Source: Branchiostoma floridae (lineage: Eukaryota; Chordata; Leptocardii; Amphioxiformes; Branchiostomatidae). From it: 64,000 nt of DNA. The first letter of the stretch is position 1. The number at the start of each line of letters is the position of its first letter. The position numbers and the translations under genes were made by a program. The notes beneath the pieces are model-generated. The model was not told the origin of the DNA. It did no database searches and saw nothing but the letters and a program-made list of their open reading frames with translations. Location of the stretch: contig NC_049979.1 in NCBI RefSeq assembly GCF_000003815.2, positions 19,835,201 through 19,899,200 of the forward strand. Reading direction: 5' to 3'. This document shows positions 9,832 through 21,500 of this stretch, in pieces.

Positions 9832-12732
9832 ATGGCCACGAAGTTACCACTCCTGCTGTTATCCCTGTTGAGCGTCCTGAAGGTGTCTGAAGCAGCTGAA
9901 GCTCCCTGCATCTGCTCGGCTTCATCCTGCAGCTGCAGCTACAGATCTCTCACCAGCGTTCCTCAGGACCTGCCCACAACCATCACCGACTTGTATTTAG
10001 AGGGTAATTCAATTAGAACTTTAGAAGACTCTCAGTTCTCACTGTACAGGCGATTGACAAAGCTTATCCTGCAAAACAATCACATTGCCACAATCAGTGA
10101 TCAAGCATTTAATTACTTGTCAAGTTTGGTTACTTTGTATCTCCAAGGTAACGGCATAACAGACCTCAGTGCTGACATGTTCACAGGACTGACAAACTTG
10201 CAGACCCTATGGCTTGACAAAAATGAGATCAGTGACATTCAGGCTGAGACTTTCACCCCAACATCAAACCTAAAAAACTTGCACCTTGATCACAACAACT
10301 TCACGAGCCTTAGATCTCACATGTTTAGAGGGTTAGGAAACTTACAGAATCTTTACCTGGACGATAATGAGATCAGTGATATTCAGGCTGGAACTTTCAG
10401 TCCGTTATCACAACTGAAAAATTTGTCCCTACATCACAACAACTTAACAACCCTCAGATCAGAAAAGTTTACAGGGCTGGGAAACTTGCTGACCCTTGAC
10501 CTTAACAGTAATGAGATCAGTGACATTCAGGCCGAAACGTTCAGTTCAACACTACAACTACAAATCTTGCATCTGTATGACAACAGGTTGACAAACCTGA
10601 AATCTGACATGTTAACAGGGCTTCGAAACTTACGGAGCCTTCGGTTAGATAATAATGACATCAGTGACATTCAGGCTGGAACTTTCAATCCTTCACCACA
10701 GCTAAAAATCTTGTACCTGTTTCAGAACAAATTAACCAGCCTCAGACCTGACATGTTCACAGGGCTGGGTATCTTACATCAACTTTGGCGTCACGAAAAT
10801 GAGATCAATGATATTCAGCCTGGAACTTTCAGTTCAACATCACGGCTTTTGGTCCTTTATCTGGACGAAAACAACTTGACAAGCCTGACATCGCAAATGT
10901 TTTCAGGGCTGGGAAAGTTGCAGGTCCTTTGGCTCAACAATAATAAGATCAATGACATTCAGACTGGAACTTTCAGTCCAATACATCAAGTAGAATCCGT
11001 GCGCCTGGATCAGAACAAGTTAAGGAAGCTCAAATCTAACATGTTTACAGGGCTGGGGAACTTAAAGAACCTTCGGATAGACAACAATGACATCAATGAT
11101 ATTCAGGCTGGAACGTTCAGTCCAACACAACTAGACACCTTGCGCCTGGATCGGAATAAGCTAAGTAGGCTCAGATCTAATATGTTTACAGGGCTTGGTG
11201 ACTTGCAGAACCTTTGGCTAAACAGCAGTGATATCAATGAAATTGAGGCTGGAACTTTCAATTCAACACCACAGCTAACTACATTGTACCTTCATAGGAA
11301 TAGACTTAAACTCATCAAAGCCGATATATTCTCAAATCTACCGCAACTAAAAACCTTCCATATGTCTTACAACAACATTGAAACGTTTCCTACTGAAATC
11401 TTATCAACATTACCATCACTTTCTTCCCTTGAGCTTCAGAACAACCGAATGGTGACACTTCCCAGGACAGCCTATGACAAACTGTCATCAATCTCCGATG
11501 TAAACATTGACAATAACCCCTGGCATTGTGACTGTGGGATGGTTCCCTTTAGGTTAAAGATGAACGGGTCTCATTCATTTGAGAACCAGATAACTTGTTC
11601 CCAGCCAGGCAACTTAACTGGACAAATGCTTAAAGATATCAACCCTGAAGATATGCAGTCAGATTGTAAAGAGCCAACCATACTGAGATTTGAGCGGGAT
11701 GGCAGTAAGACATTGTTACATGGGGAGACTTTCCATTTGGTCTGTGAAGCTTCAGGAATCCCCACACCAGACATCACAGTCATTCTCATATCTGGAGAGC
11801 ATGCAACTGTTGAGTCAGGCGGTAGGGTGAGTGTGGAGGTAAATGGTACCGTTTCCATAGCGAATGTTACCGTAGAAGCAGGTGCTGGTCTGCACGTTTG
11901 TATTGCAGCAAGCTTTGTTGGCTCTACATCAACTACACTGTACGAATATGTTCAGCTGAAACTGCACACAGCTGTTACAATGACACCGGTAACTGTCCCT
12001 CCCCATATCGTGAGGTTTGAAGTAAATGGAGATATTACCCCATTGGTACATGGAGAGACTCTCCATTTAGTCTGTGAGGCTGTAGGAATCCCAACACCAG
12101 ATGTCACATTCATCCTCCCATCTGGACTAAATGCCACTGTTACGTCTGCTGAGAGGGTAACTGTGGAGGCGAATGGCACCATGACAGTAAGAGACATTAC
12201 TGCAGCAGATGCAGGTCTGTATGTCTGCATTGCAGCTAGTCCTGTTGGCGCCACATTTGCAACGCTGTCTGTTGATGTACAACAAAAAGAAAGCACAACT
12301 GTTACAACAGCACCAGTAACTTCACTTCTTACATTGACTGGCACCACAAGCAAACCAGAAAGCAACAGTTACCACGAATTTTCCCCCACTATCTCTATAC
12401 CCCTTCTTTCTGAATCTTTACCTCCAAAACAACCTAAATCTGGTGCCATATTATCCCTACCTGTTTTCATTGGTTACGTGTGTGGCTCAATAGTCACTCT
12501 GCTCATTGTTACCATCATTCTCACAATCTGGTACAAGAAGAAGACCCAGAATGCTCCCTCAAACCCAAACCCCCAAGTAGTTTACAGTAACACCACAGCT
12601 TCTGTCACAATCAGTGGACAAGATCAGACAAGATATACCCAGGCTCAGAGTGGATCCCTGAAAGGGGATAACACAGATGTTTCCGTGTCAAACACGTACG
12701 AAGACATTGACGGTGCTACTGAAAAGATGTAA
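9832..12732 (+). CDS. LRR-Ig transmembrane receptor (21 LRRs, 2 Ig, TM, short tail)
   Basis: One exon of 966 codons. The frame is open further upstream, but Met 9832 begins a good signal peptide (MATKLPLLLLSLLSVLKVSEA), so it is preferred. Order: signal peptide; Cys-rich LRRNT (CICSASSCSCS); about 21 LRRs of 24 residues, alternating two types (LTSLRSxMFTGLGN and ISDIQAGTF); LRRCT from NPWHCDC; two Ig-like domains (HLVCEASGIPTPD and HLVCEAVGIPTPD to YVCIAAS), both without the usual Trp; Thr/Pro-rich stalk; one membrane helix (VFIGYVCGSIVTLLIVTIIL); and a basic stop-transfer followed by a tail of about 65 residues. The tail has VYSNT (pYxN, a Grb2-type site if phosphorylated) and TYEDI. There is no kinase or TIR domain. 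Amphioxus is known for large LRR-Ig families, so a surface pattern-recognition or adhesion role is likely. The ligand is unknown. Confidence 0.9.
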   Translation: MATKLPLLLLSLLSVLKVSEAAEAPCICSASSCSCSYRSLTSVPQDLPTTITDLYLEGNSIRTLEDSQFSLYRRLTKLILQNNHIATISDQAFNYLSSLVTLYLQGNGITDLSADMFTGLTNLQTLWLDKNEISDIQAETFTPTSNLKNLHLDHNNFTSLRSHMFRGLGNLQNLYLDDNEISDIQAGTFSPLSQLKNLSLHHNNLTTLRSEKFTGLGNLLTLDLNSNEISDIQAETFSSTLQLQILHLYDNRLTNLKSDMLTGLRNLRSLRLDNNDISDIQAGTFNPSPQLKILYLFQNKLTSLRPDMFTGLGILHQLWRHENEINDIQPGTFSSTSRLLVLYLDENNLTSLTSQMFSGLGKLQVLWLNNNKINDIQTGTFSPIHQVESVRLDQNKLRKLKSNMFTGLGNLKNLRIDNNDINDIQAGTFSPTQLDTLRLDRNKLSRLRSNMFTGLGDLQNLWLNSSDINEIEAGTFNSTPQLTTLYLHRNRLKLIKADIFSNLPQLKTFHMSYNNIETFPTEILSTLPSLSSLELQNNRMVTLPRTAYDKLSSISDVNIDNNPWHCDCGMVPFRLKMNGSHSFENQITCSQPGNLTGQMLKDINPEDMQSDCKEPTILRFERDGSKTLLHGETFHLVCEASGIPTPDITVILISGEHATVESGGRVSVEVNGTVSIANVTVEAGAGLHVCIAASFVGSTSTTLYEYVQLKLHTAVTMTPVTVPPHIVRFEVNGDITPLVHGETLHLVCEAVGIPTPDVTFILPSGLNATVTSAERVTVEANGTMTVRDITAADAGLYVCIAASPVGATFATLSVDVQQKESTTVTTAPVTSLLTLTGTTSKPESNSYHEFSPTISIPLLSESLPPKQPKSGAILSLPVFIGYVCGSIVTLLIVTIILTIWYKKKTQNAPSNPNPQVVYSNTTASVTISGQDQTRYTQAQSGSLKGDNTDVSVSNTYEDIDGATEKM

Positions 12733-13964
12733 ATGCCCCCCCCCCCCCCCCAAGGGCCTAAACAAATGATGTGTTATGAGTCTACATAAAACAATGTTGT
12801 CGGTCCTCGCGAACTTCCATAAGTTGAAACAATGGTTACACTGCACACAAATTCCGATATGATAGCGCTTGATTACAGCCACGCCACTTATACATGGGTG
12901 ACTGTGAGATGTATTATCCAGTAGTATTCCTTCCTCTCTTATCATTGTATTACCATATATATTGGTATGTCCAGGTAGCTAGTCATGCCAAGGTATTGGA
13001 CAGGCCAAACCATATATTATCATATACTTTGTTGTACACTTGAAAACTCAGCATCACATTAGTATTGCATCTATGCTAGTAGATTATTTCTAATCTCAGT
13101 ACACCATAAGAATTGTTTATTCTAAGATACATTCCTATTTTACTGACTAAGCTGGAGATGTTTATTGTGCAGTGTACAGAAGCATCATGATCAGATCATA
13201 GAGGTGCAAGTTGTTGATCGAATATAGGGTCAGTGACCCGCCTTGAGGTGTTAACGGTGGCAAAGACATGGTCGGTTCCTGGAACCATCAGATACACCAC
13301 CGAGTGAGCGAACTTGTAATGATCTACATTATTGACTAAACGTTTTTTAAATATCCTGAATAAAGCATATATCTAGCGCTGATCTTGACAGTAATGTCTG
13401 CGATCTGTGTGTCAATCGATTTTCAGCCTTAGCATCTTCATCCCTCTCTTGTTAGAGCCAAAAATGACCTAATTTTTAGCAATGACAATTACTGAAAAAT
13501 TTGTATCATGTTGTTATATAGTCCGTACTTGAGGTCTGTATCATTCCCCATCATGCATCATTTATCGGTCTGCGTGGATGGGCACAATTCAGTTCCTGGA
13601 TTGTAAATGGTTCATTTTTGTGGTAAATCTGTGGTTAAAGTTTACAAAATTTGATTGATTCTTAAAACATGGTCTTTTAGAAAACAACACCTGCGTTAGA
13701 ACTGCTGTTGATGTTGAAAATGACATTCCCCACCACCGTACATAGCAAATGACCTTTCCCTGAAAACTTCTATCATTACATTTCCCGATTTTAAGACCTA
13801 ACTGCCAACTTTTATCTCATTAAAACACTTCCCTACGCCCTCCAAGAAACGTTTCAAGGCCGTGCCCGCCTGTAGTCCCAGCCAGCGTGATAAGGTATTG
13901 TACTAATATTAGATCTGCCACTTCCGCAGTGCAACATAGTCACGTTATCAGTTGATTGTTCGAC
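12733..13964. other. 3' region of LRR-Ig gene and spacer
   Basis: A poly-C run (12737-12753) follows the stop codon directly. The first clear AATAAA is at 13359-13364 and may end the LRR-Ig transcript. No other gene seen. Confidence 0.45.
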
Positions 13965-16900
13965 ATGGCGACAAACGGATTGATTGTCCTTCTCTGCTTG
14001 CTGTCTTACGGTAAGACTTTCATGACATATGTTCTCATATGTTACTTGTTACAAAGACATTTATGACATGAATTGTAAGACTTAGTGGTGTGGTGCATTT
14101 CTATGCACCTTAGATAACAGGCACGCATTTCAGCATTTCTGTCTTGGGTCAAGGGGTATAAGTAATATTTTAACATTACGTTCGAACAACCTTGGATTGA
14201 AATTTTATAAAGTTTAACAAGTATTTATCGTTTATCCTGCAAATTTTCATATGGTGAGTATTTTCAACTTTGATCGACTATGCTCTGGAAATCTGCATTG
14301 TCATTCTCTAAAAGCCATTTCGTTTTGAAAACTGCTATCTTCTGTAATTAAAAATGTAACGTTACGTATTTCAGGTAGAAGAGGGAGAGCCTCGTGTATA
14401 TTGTATTTTCTGTCACCTTTAACGTAACTTACTTTCTCTTTTTTACACTTAAGAAAACGCTCTATGACTCTATCCTATCGATCCATAACATACTGATTTT
14501 TTGGCACCTTGCCCCATGTAGCGGCGGCCCAGCGGTGGCGCAGTGACGGTCGCTGCGGGCCGAATTACCCCGCCCCGAGCGCCAACCCCGGAGAATGTAA
14601 CCCTAACTCTGCGGACCCCTGCTGCTCCGCGTGGGGCTGGTGTGGGCATGAGAGCGGTCACTGTGACTGCTCTACCTGTGCGGATTACTCAGGTACGGGT
14701 AAGTCCAACTAGACTCCATGTTCTTTGTCGTCATTTACATATGAACCCATTGAGTGGTTAAGTGCGTGTGTCCGTAGCAGAAACTCTGAATGGATTGTAA
14801 TTATATTTGGAATGTATGTAGGTAAGTTTTGTGGAAGCGAAGGTCAAGATTTTGGGCCTCCTGGCCAGAATTTTTTTTATTTCCTGCCTTGTCTGCTATG
14901 ATCTTGATTTTTGGCATCAGATATATACTTTAATGTAAGGAAGACGTGGTGTAGGATTGGGGGGCCCCTAGCAGTTTGATATGGAACTGCAGGCTGATTG
15001 TTGTTAAAGTCTTTCAAGAAGGTTGACTGACCAATGAGCGACATATTTCGGCATGAAATTAATTTAGACAGAGATGATCACAATGAGAAGCAAATACATG
15101 TTTGTTAATGTTTAGCGGGTGGTTCCGTCCCGTCCGGAAGCCTGTCTGGCAGCTGCCCCCGGATCGTGAGCCGGGCGGAGTGGGGTGCGCGGTACAGCAG
15201 CTGGGTCCAGTACATCAGCCGGCCCGTCCCCAAGGTGAAGGTCTTCATGACAAGTGAAAAAGAACCAACGAAAATTAATAGGAAATGTACAGCTACTAAT
15301 ACATTGTATGGCCTCTACAGCTACATGGCCTCTTTAGCTGATAAGGTAATACAAGAAGTGTACTAGTCGAATAGATATAGACAAAATATGTACTCTCCCC
15401 ATACCTATTGCGTTTTGAAAACCATTTGGGGTGCCTAACCTTAAAACAGATGTTTTGGTGCAAAATCGTACAGTTTATGGCTTCCCGGGTCGGGAGTAAG
15501 ACGTCGGGATCGTTAACAGCCACCATCTGCTTGGATATTCCTGTACATGGGGAAGTCCAATGAAAGTGGATACTCATTCGAATCGTAACTAATGTTTTCT
15601 AAAATAGAGAAAGGATTCGCCAAGATGAGTGTAGACAATATTAAATTCTACGCTGTATGAAAATTTTTGCAACCTGAATGTCGGCGCTTATTCCCGTGAC
15701 TGTCCAGGTCGTGATCCACCACTCCACAGGTGGTACGTGCAGCGATCAGGCCGCCTGCTCCGCCAAGGTCCGCGGCTTCCAGAACTATCACATGGACTCC
15801 AACGGTCAGAATCATACATAATAATGTTTATCTACAAGTAAAAAAATGTGGGAACGGAAGAAAATGAACGTCTGTACATCGCTTTTGGGGAAAGGCATTG
15901 TGACTGTGAAAAACACTTCAAAATAGCAAATTCCAATAGCATGTATCATTTGGAGAGCTCAAAAACAGATAGCCGCGGTAGAAAAGAAATATATCAGAGC
16001 AAATTACGGCTATAATGTAAAAAGAACAGAAAGGAAGAGATAAAAGAAGAAAGGCTACGGAAGAAATATCTACAGCATTGGTTCACTGTCATTCTCAAAG
16101 ATACGTATCTTACCCATGAAACTCCCGCGGGATTTTCAGGTTGGGGAGATATCGGCTACAACTTCCTGGTCGGTAACGATGGCAACGTGTACGAAGGGCG
16201 TGGCTGGGACCAGGTGGGCGCGCATGCGTATGGGCAGAATTCCGTGTCCATCGGGATTTGCTTCATCGGAGAATTCACCAATCAGAAGCCAAACTCCGCC
16301 GCCATCACCGCGGCTAAGAGCCTCATCTCCTGTGGGATCTCTCTTGTACGACAGCTTCTTTCTTTATTTGTTTGTTTGTCTGTTTGTTTGTTTTGCTCAA
16401 GAGTTCTACTGCAGGCTATCAGCTATTGACTTTTAAGCAAAATAAGCATAAAGGAAAGGGAAGAACTGCGGTCGCGTACACATAGTGGAGAATTTCAAGA
16501 TGAAAACGAAGATATATACAGAAAGGCCAACACTATGGCGCAGACAAAACAACTCAATTAAAAACACAATCATGTCGCAGTAAAGACTTGGGTGTTTTGC
16601 CAAAAAAAAAACGGATATCCATTTTTCCATGGTCTTGCATACTTATATGCTTAATTGTTAATCAGGAAAAAAAGGTATTCAGGCCGTATTAACAACTATA
16701 CAAAATTTTAGGTAAATCAAATAAAACACTTCCGTTTATCTGTAAGAGAAACAAAGTCCAGACTCATGTCTGCAAGTTGTTTGATAAAGATTAAACTGAC
16801 TTGAATTTCCGTATACTGTAGGGTAAGATCAGCTCGTCCTACTCCCTGTACGGACATCGTGACGTGGGCTCCACAGCCTGCCCTGGGAACCAGCTTTATG

Positions 16901-17277
16901 CCGACATCAAGACCTGGGGACGATACGTAAGGAAGGGTAAACAGGGCTATGGGGGTGAACATATCAGTGTAATTTTTGTTTTTCGTTATCAGCACTTAAC
17001 ACATGTTTTTTTTTTGTTGTTGTTGATTTTATCAATCAACTTTCTCGTACCTGCATACAACTTCAAGACTGAGATTTTAGTATTCTCGGACTTTATAAAA
17101 GACGCGCCTTCATACATTAGATTCTGCTCGAGCTCAGTGCAGTGCAGAGTAGAGGTTTTAACTGAAATGACTATGTTTTTCTTTCTTTGTCACTTGTTGC
17201 AGTTTCGCCTTGTAGATAATTTCATTATAAATAAATACACTTGACAAGTAGGTTTTGTTCTCTTTCAGGTTGGTTGA
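13965..17277 (+). CDS. PGRP: Secreted peptidoglycan recognition protein with an N-terminal hevein domain
   Basis: Seven exons: 13965-14010, 14522-14698, 15116-15234, 15708-15804, 16140-16345, 16822-16926 and 17269-17277; phases 1, 1, 0, 1, 0 and 0 all close, 252 residues. Exon 1 plus the start of exon 2 give a signal peptide (MATNGLIVLLCLLSYAAA). Exon 2 encodes a type-1 chitin-binding (hevein) domain with eight Cys, including CCSAWGWCG. Exons 3-6 encode the PGRP/amidase-2 fold: CPRIVSRAEWGAR, VVIHHSTGGTC, GYNFLVGNDGNVYEGRGW and YGHRDVGSTACPG. The zinc ligands of amidase PGRPs (His in IHHS, His in GHRD, Cys in TACPG) and the catalytic Tyr (GYN) are all present, so it should cleave the muramyl-alanine bond of peptidoglycan rather than only bind it. 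Hevein-PGRP chimeras are reported from amphioxus. AATAAA at 17359. Nothing is broken. Confidence 0.93.
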
Positions 17278-18117
17278 ATACCAGAATTGAAGAAACGAGT
17301 GACGAGAAGCAATGTGACAATTTTCAGATAGCTTGGAAACGAATAATTTTAACTGTTGAATAAATTTATGATACCATGGATGATATACACTTGTGGGAAA
17401 TGATTTTCTGATGTAAGCCGTCGTCTGCACACGATGACGTATTAAACAGCCGCCGAGCTGATTGGTTGAACTTTGGAGAGCATGTGTACGTAACGTTACA
17501 TGTTTACGGGGGCGATATTTAGACAAATAATAATGGAACAATTTTGAAATCGTCCGCTTTTCTTATGCCATTTTGTTTCCCAATCACAGCATTCGCTTTG
17601 GTCACTCAGACTATCAGCTCCTTGAAATTTGAAACCCATCCTTACGTCACGCCGTAGTAATTTTCCGTCTTTGGTTCTCCTAGCAGATTTTTCTGGAAGT
17701 ACAGAGACTTTTCTTCTGGAAGTTCGAGTCGTTAGAAGCCAGTACTTGGTATTAACGGGCTAACTTGTCAACGTTTAGTGGGCCAGGTGTTTGTCCTCCA
17801 TACCACAGTAACGCTAGCTGACAGCCACGCTAACAGCTGACTGGGGAAAACACTTATACAGGCAATACATCAATACAGCCATCACCTACCTGAAACATGT
17901 ACAGGTATTTCGGCAATGTGATTTTTTATTGTAATTCACATATCATATAAATTAGGTGACTTCCATAGTTGTTAAACATATTGCATAGATGTAAGATTAC
18001 TTGGCAAAGGTATGAGTTCATGGAACTCTACTTTGTTCTGTGCGTGAGAGAATGAACTACGGTGCATACATGAATGGTACAGCGGTGTTTCGGACGCTGG
18101 GTGCTCCCACGGTCTGT

Positions 18118-18129
18118 GAAAGTGAAACT
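18118..18129 (+). promoter_or_regulatory. Consensus ISRE upstream of gene A
   Basis: GAAAGTGAAACT matches the IRF/ISRE core GAAANNGAAACT exactly. It lies about 440 bases before the first exon of gene A. A single 12-mer match could be chance; related motifs in the neighbouring genes make it more interesting. Confidence 0.45.
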
Positions 18130-18360
18130 TACTTCATGTTTGTGGGGCTTTATGGACGTCACTGACTGCAACCTTTAATACAGAAGAAAAACGGGAGGCC
18201 TTTGGATATAGAACCTTATATGCACTAGATAGAGCAATTGCAATCAATATATTGGAACGATTTTGTTTGTAAAATAACCCAAGGTCAGCCCTATGCAAAT
18301 GTCTCTGTGAACTTGTCAACCGTTGACTGGTCACGTGATCGAAAGCCTTTTGTTCATTAC

Positions 18361-18382
18361 GTGTGTGTGTGTGTGTGTGCGT
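18361..18382. repeat. (GT)n microsatellite
   Basis: About ten GT dinucleotides, between the ISRE-like site and exon 1 of gene A. Confidence 0.9.
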
Positions 18383-18568
18383 CGTGTTCAAACGATTCTT
18401 TTGTGTTGTATCCGTAAGCGTAAACAACAGCGGAAGACTTCCTCATTTCTACAACAAGTCCTGAGTCGCTATTAAAATATTGCGCCGTTACGTCGATGTG
18501 GAGGCAATTTTGAAAGCCCATAAGTAAGGACACACTTCACAGCAGTCTTCACCCGGAAGATTAACCGT

Positions 18569-21500
18569 TTGGCTTGTGTCGGCGGCTGTAACATTGGTCA
18601 GGTCGTCGCCATCTTGTTACTGCTCTGCAGTGCGAAAGGTGAGATTGGCTATATAAAACTGTTACCTGTGTAAAATCATGGAATATGATCTTTGTAGATT
18701 ACGATTGCCTGGACAAACAGGTGTTTTCGTATGTTTTACTAGATGCTGAGTACGCGAGGAAATGCCCCGTGTCTCTTACAACAATAATCTTGCATCAAAG
18801 CTAAAAGCTTGCCACACTTTACTTTCACTTTCGCATATCTGACATTTGACAAAAACAGACCGTCATGCAATCACGACGCAATTTCGCCAAGATGAGACAG
18901 AGACAGCGTTTGGTTGATTCGAAACTTCCATATTGCACAAATAATCACTGAATTTTTCACAGCAACTGGAGCAATACGTACTATACAAGCACAAAACGTG
19001 AATCATAAATGCTGTTTTGAATTTGCTAGTTGATTATCTCCAGTCCAGTTCTACATATCCATTTCTACACTGCAGCATCTTTGTCATATCACATCAGAAA
19101 AGTTTCTTTAAGTAAGTTAGGCTTCATCTAGATACATAAGATATGGATTGAAAAGATTGTCATTTTCTCTAAAACAACGGCACCGTAGTGACAGGGGGCC
19201 AGATCCACGTCACAGTCGGACTGGAACAACTCAGTGTCCGTCCCGGCGGTTCGGTCATCCTCCCCTGTAACTACTCCGTCCCATCCGACGATGTCCGGCC
19301 ACTGGTCAGCTGGTGGAAGGACAGAGGACCCGTACTGACCAGACGGATCGTGTACGAGCACCAGGAGGGACGGTTCAGTAAGGGGAATGATGAGTGGGTG
19401 GGGAGGACGGCCCTCCTCAGACAGGCGTCCCTACAGATGTCCAACCTGACGACTAACGACACAGGGAAGTACGAGTGTGAGATCAGGGTTCCTCTCAAGT
19501 ACGGGGCAGCACGGGGATTCATCAACCTGGACGTTAGAGGTTTGTATCTTAAGACAGTAATACATTGAATATGGATGTATCTAAGGCAGAATTCTACAAA
19601 TTCTGTTGTAATTGATCAGTTCCTCTATATCAGTATTGGATACCTTCGCTCCTGTTCAACATAGCAACACTCTCTCTAGGTGCCCCATCAGTCACTTCAT
19701 TGCAGTGCAGTGTACTTAACTTTACAGTGCTGTTTTCAAGTCAGGCAACTGTAACGTTACAATACTCTCCCATCAGTCCAACCATGTAAAATTGCACTTG
19801 TATATCACACTCACAGTATCTTTTCAAAACAGCAATGCTTGATTTGTTTTAAGTCGTTACACTGCAGTTAAAATGTCTCCAATCTACATATGTGAATTTT
19901 GTTTTATTTTTGTTTTCAGGTAAAAACGACTCTTCGGACAAATTCTATTTCACGACAGGTGTGTGCGACATTTACATAACAATTTGTTGTTTGTGTCATC
20001 TGGCTTGTCTCCGCGGCTAAGGAGTAGTTTACGACCCAAAGCATTGACTTTTTAGCCCGACGCCAATACCGTGCGTCGGCGGTCAAATACAGCTCCGATG
20101 CAACGCGTCTCGCGTCGGGGGCCGACACAACTGCGTCGGGCATTGCATCGCGTCGGGCATTGCATCGGGCATCGCATCGGTCACTGCATCGCATCGGTCA
20201 CTGCATCGCATCGGTCACTGCATCGCATCGGTCACTGCATCGCATCGGGCGCTGCATCGCGTCGGGCCTTTCACTGTGTCGAGAATTAGGTCCTTATCTC
20301 GGGGATTAACGGATTAACTCCACATGGGACCTTCACACCTACCTGTCAATATTGGTGTGTATTGACAGCGGTTCTGGCCCCCAGAGTGCATGCGATGTAA
20401 AACTGATACGCGACTGCACAACCTGACCTGACGTATGTAAACGGACTTTATTTTGTTATTTTACCAAACAATTTTAGAAGAATATGAATGAAGAAATTAC
20501 GGCTGGGTATCAAAATAGGCTTCTCCTCTAGCCTTTGCCTGTTGTGTATTATTTCTACAAAGCACCTGCTAACAATCACAGGATTACTCAGGCCTAGAAA
20601 TACACATCCAGAAAATGAAGCAAGAGACTCATATAAACAGAAATACTTTCTTTAATAAAATAAACAGAAATACCGTCGTAATAGTGATATCATTCTTGCT
20701 ATAAAGCTGGCAACATGTGCGAGTTCAATAACACTCCGAGATAACCTCGCACGAGAATGAAGCAGTAGAAAAAACACTTGACTTCTGTTCTGCCCCGGTA
20801 AAAAAAAGGATTTTGAATCACCACCTAAGTCCAAAATTGATTTGTAAAAAAATTCCCCCTCCGTGCAAGAATAACCCTCCCAGCGACACCCTATTTAAAG
20901 TGGAACAGTCCAAAAACACTTGCTTGTCCCCCTGCAAGAATGGACTCTTCCAGCACGTCCCATCATACTGAAATAGACACAGTTCATAAACACTTCAAGG
21001 CATGGGCTTTTGTATAATCAATCATTTCATAAAATGAATTGAAAATAATGTTCCCCGTGCATGAATGGAATTTTCCAGATTACACATTGTTGGATGACAA
21101 ATGACCCAAATAACAAAATCATTTTGAACTAGCATATTATAACAGTATAAAAGGGCCTGTTGTGCATATAATCCATGTAATCCCTGGACCAAGTTCCAGA
21201 ACATTTGCTTTAATCAAACAAGCAAGCTGATTGGCTAGAGCTGTTGATTTGGAGATTTGACAGGAGGTGGAGAAAGCTAAAAATAACTTAAGACAAAAGC
21301 GAAAAGAAAATATTATCTAGGGAACCTGTGCTGGCCCAACATTATATATGGATGAAACCGCAGACCTGTGGAGCCTGGTAGAGGATATTAAGAACCCCAT
21401 ACGGACCTCATAGGGACTTGAATGAGGGTCTGCATGCTCTTTTCCGTAAGGCGAAGGCAAGCCTTTCCAATTTCCCGTAATTCACAGTTAGGAGGGAAAA

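Noticed and set aside
11571-12365. Minus-strand open frames of 95 and 137 codons
   Set aside because: Shadows of the LRR-Ig coding exon; no start context, splice sites or domains.
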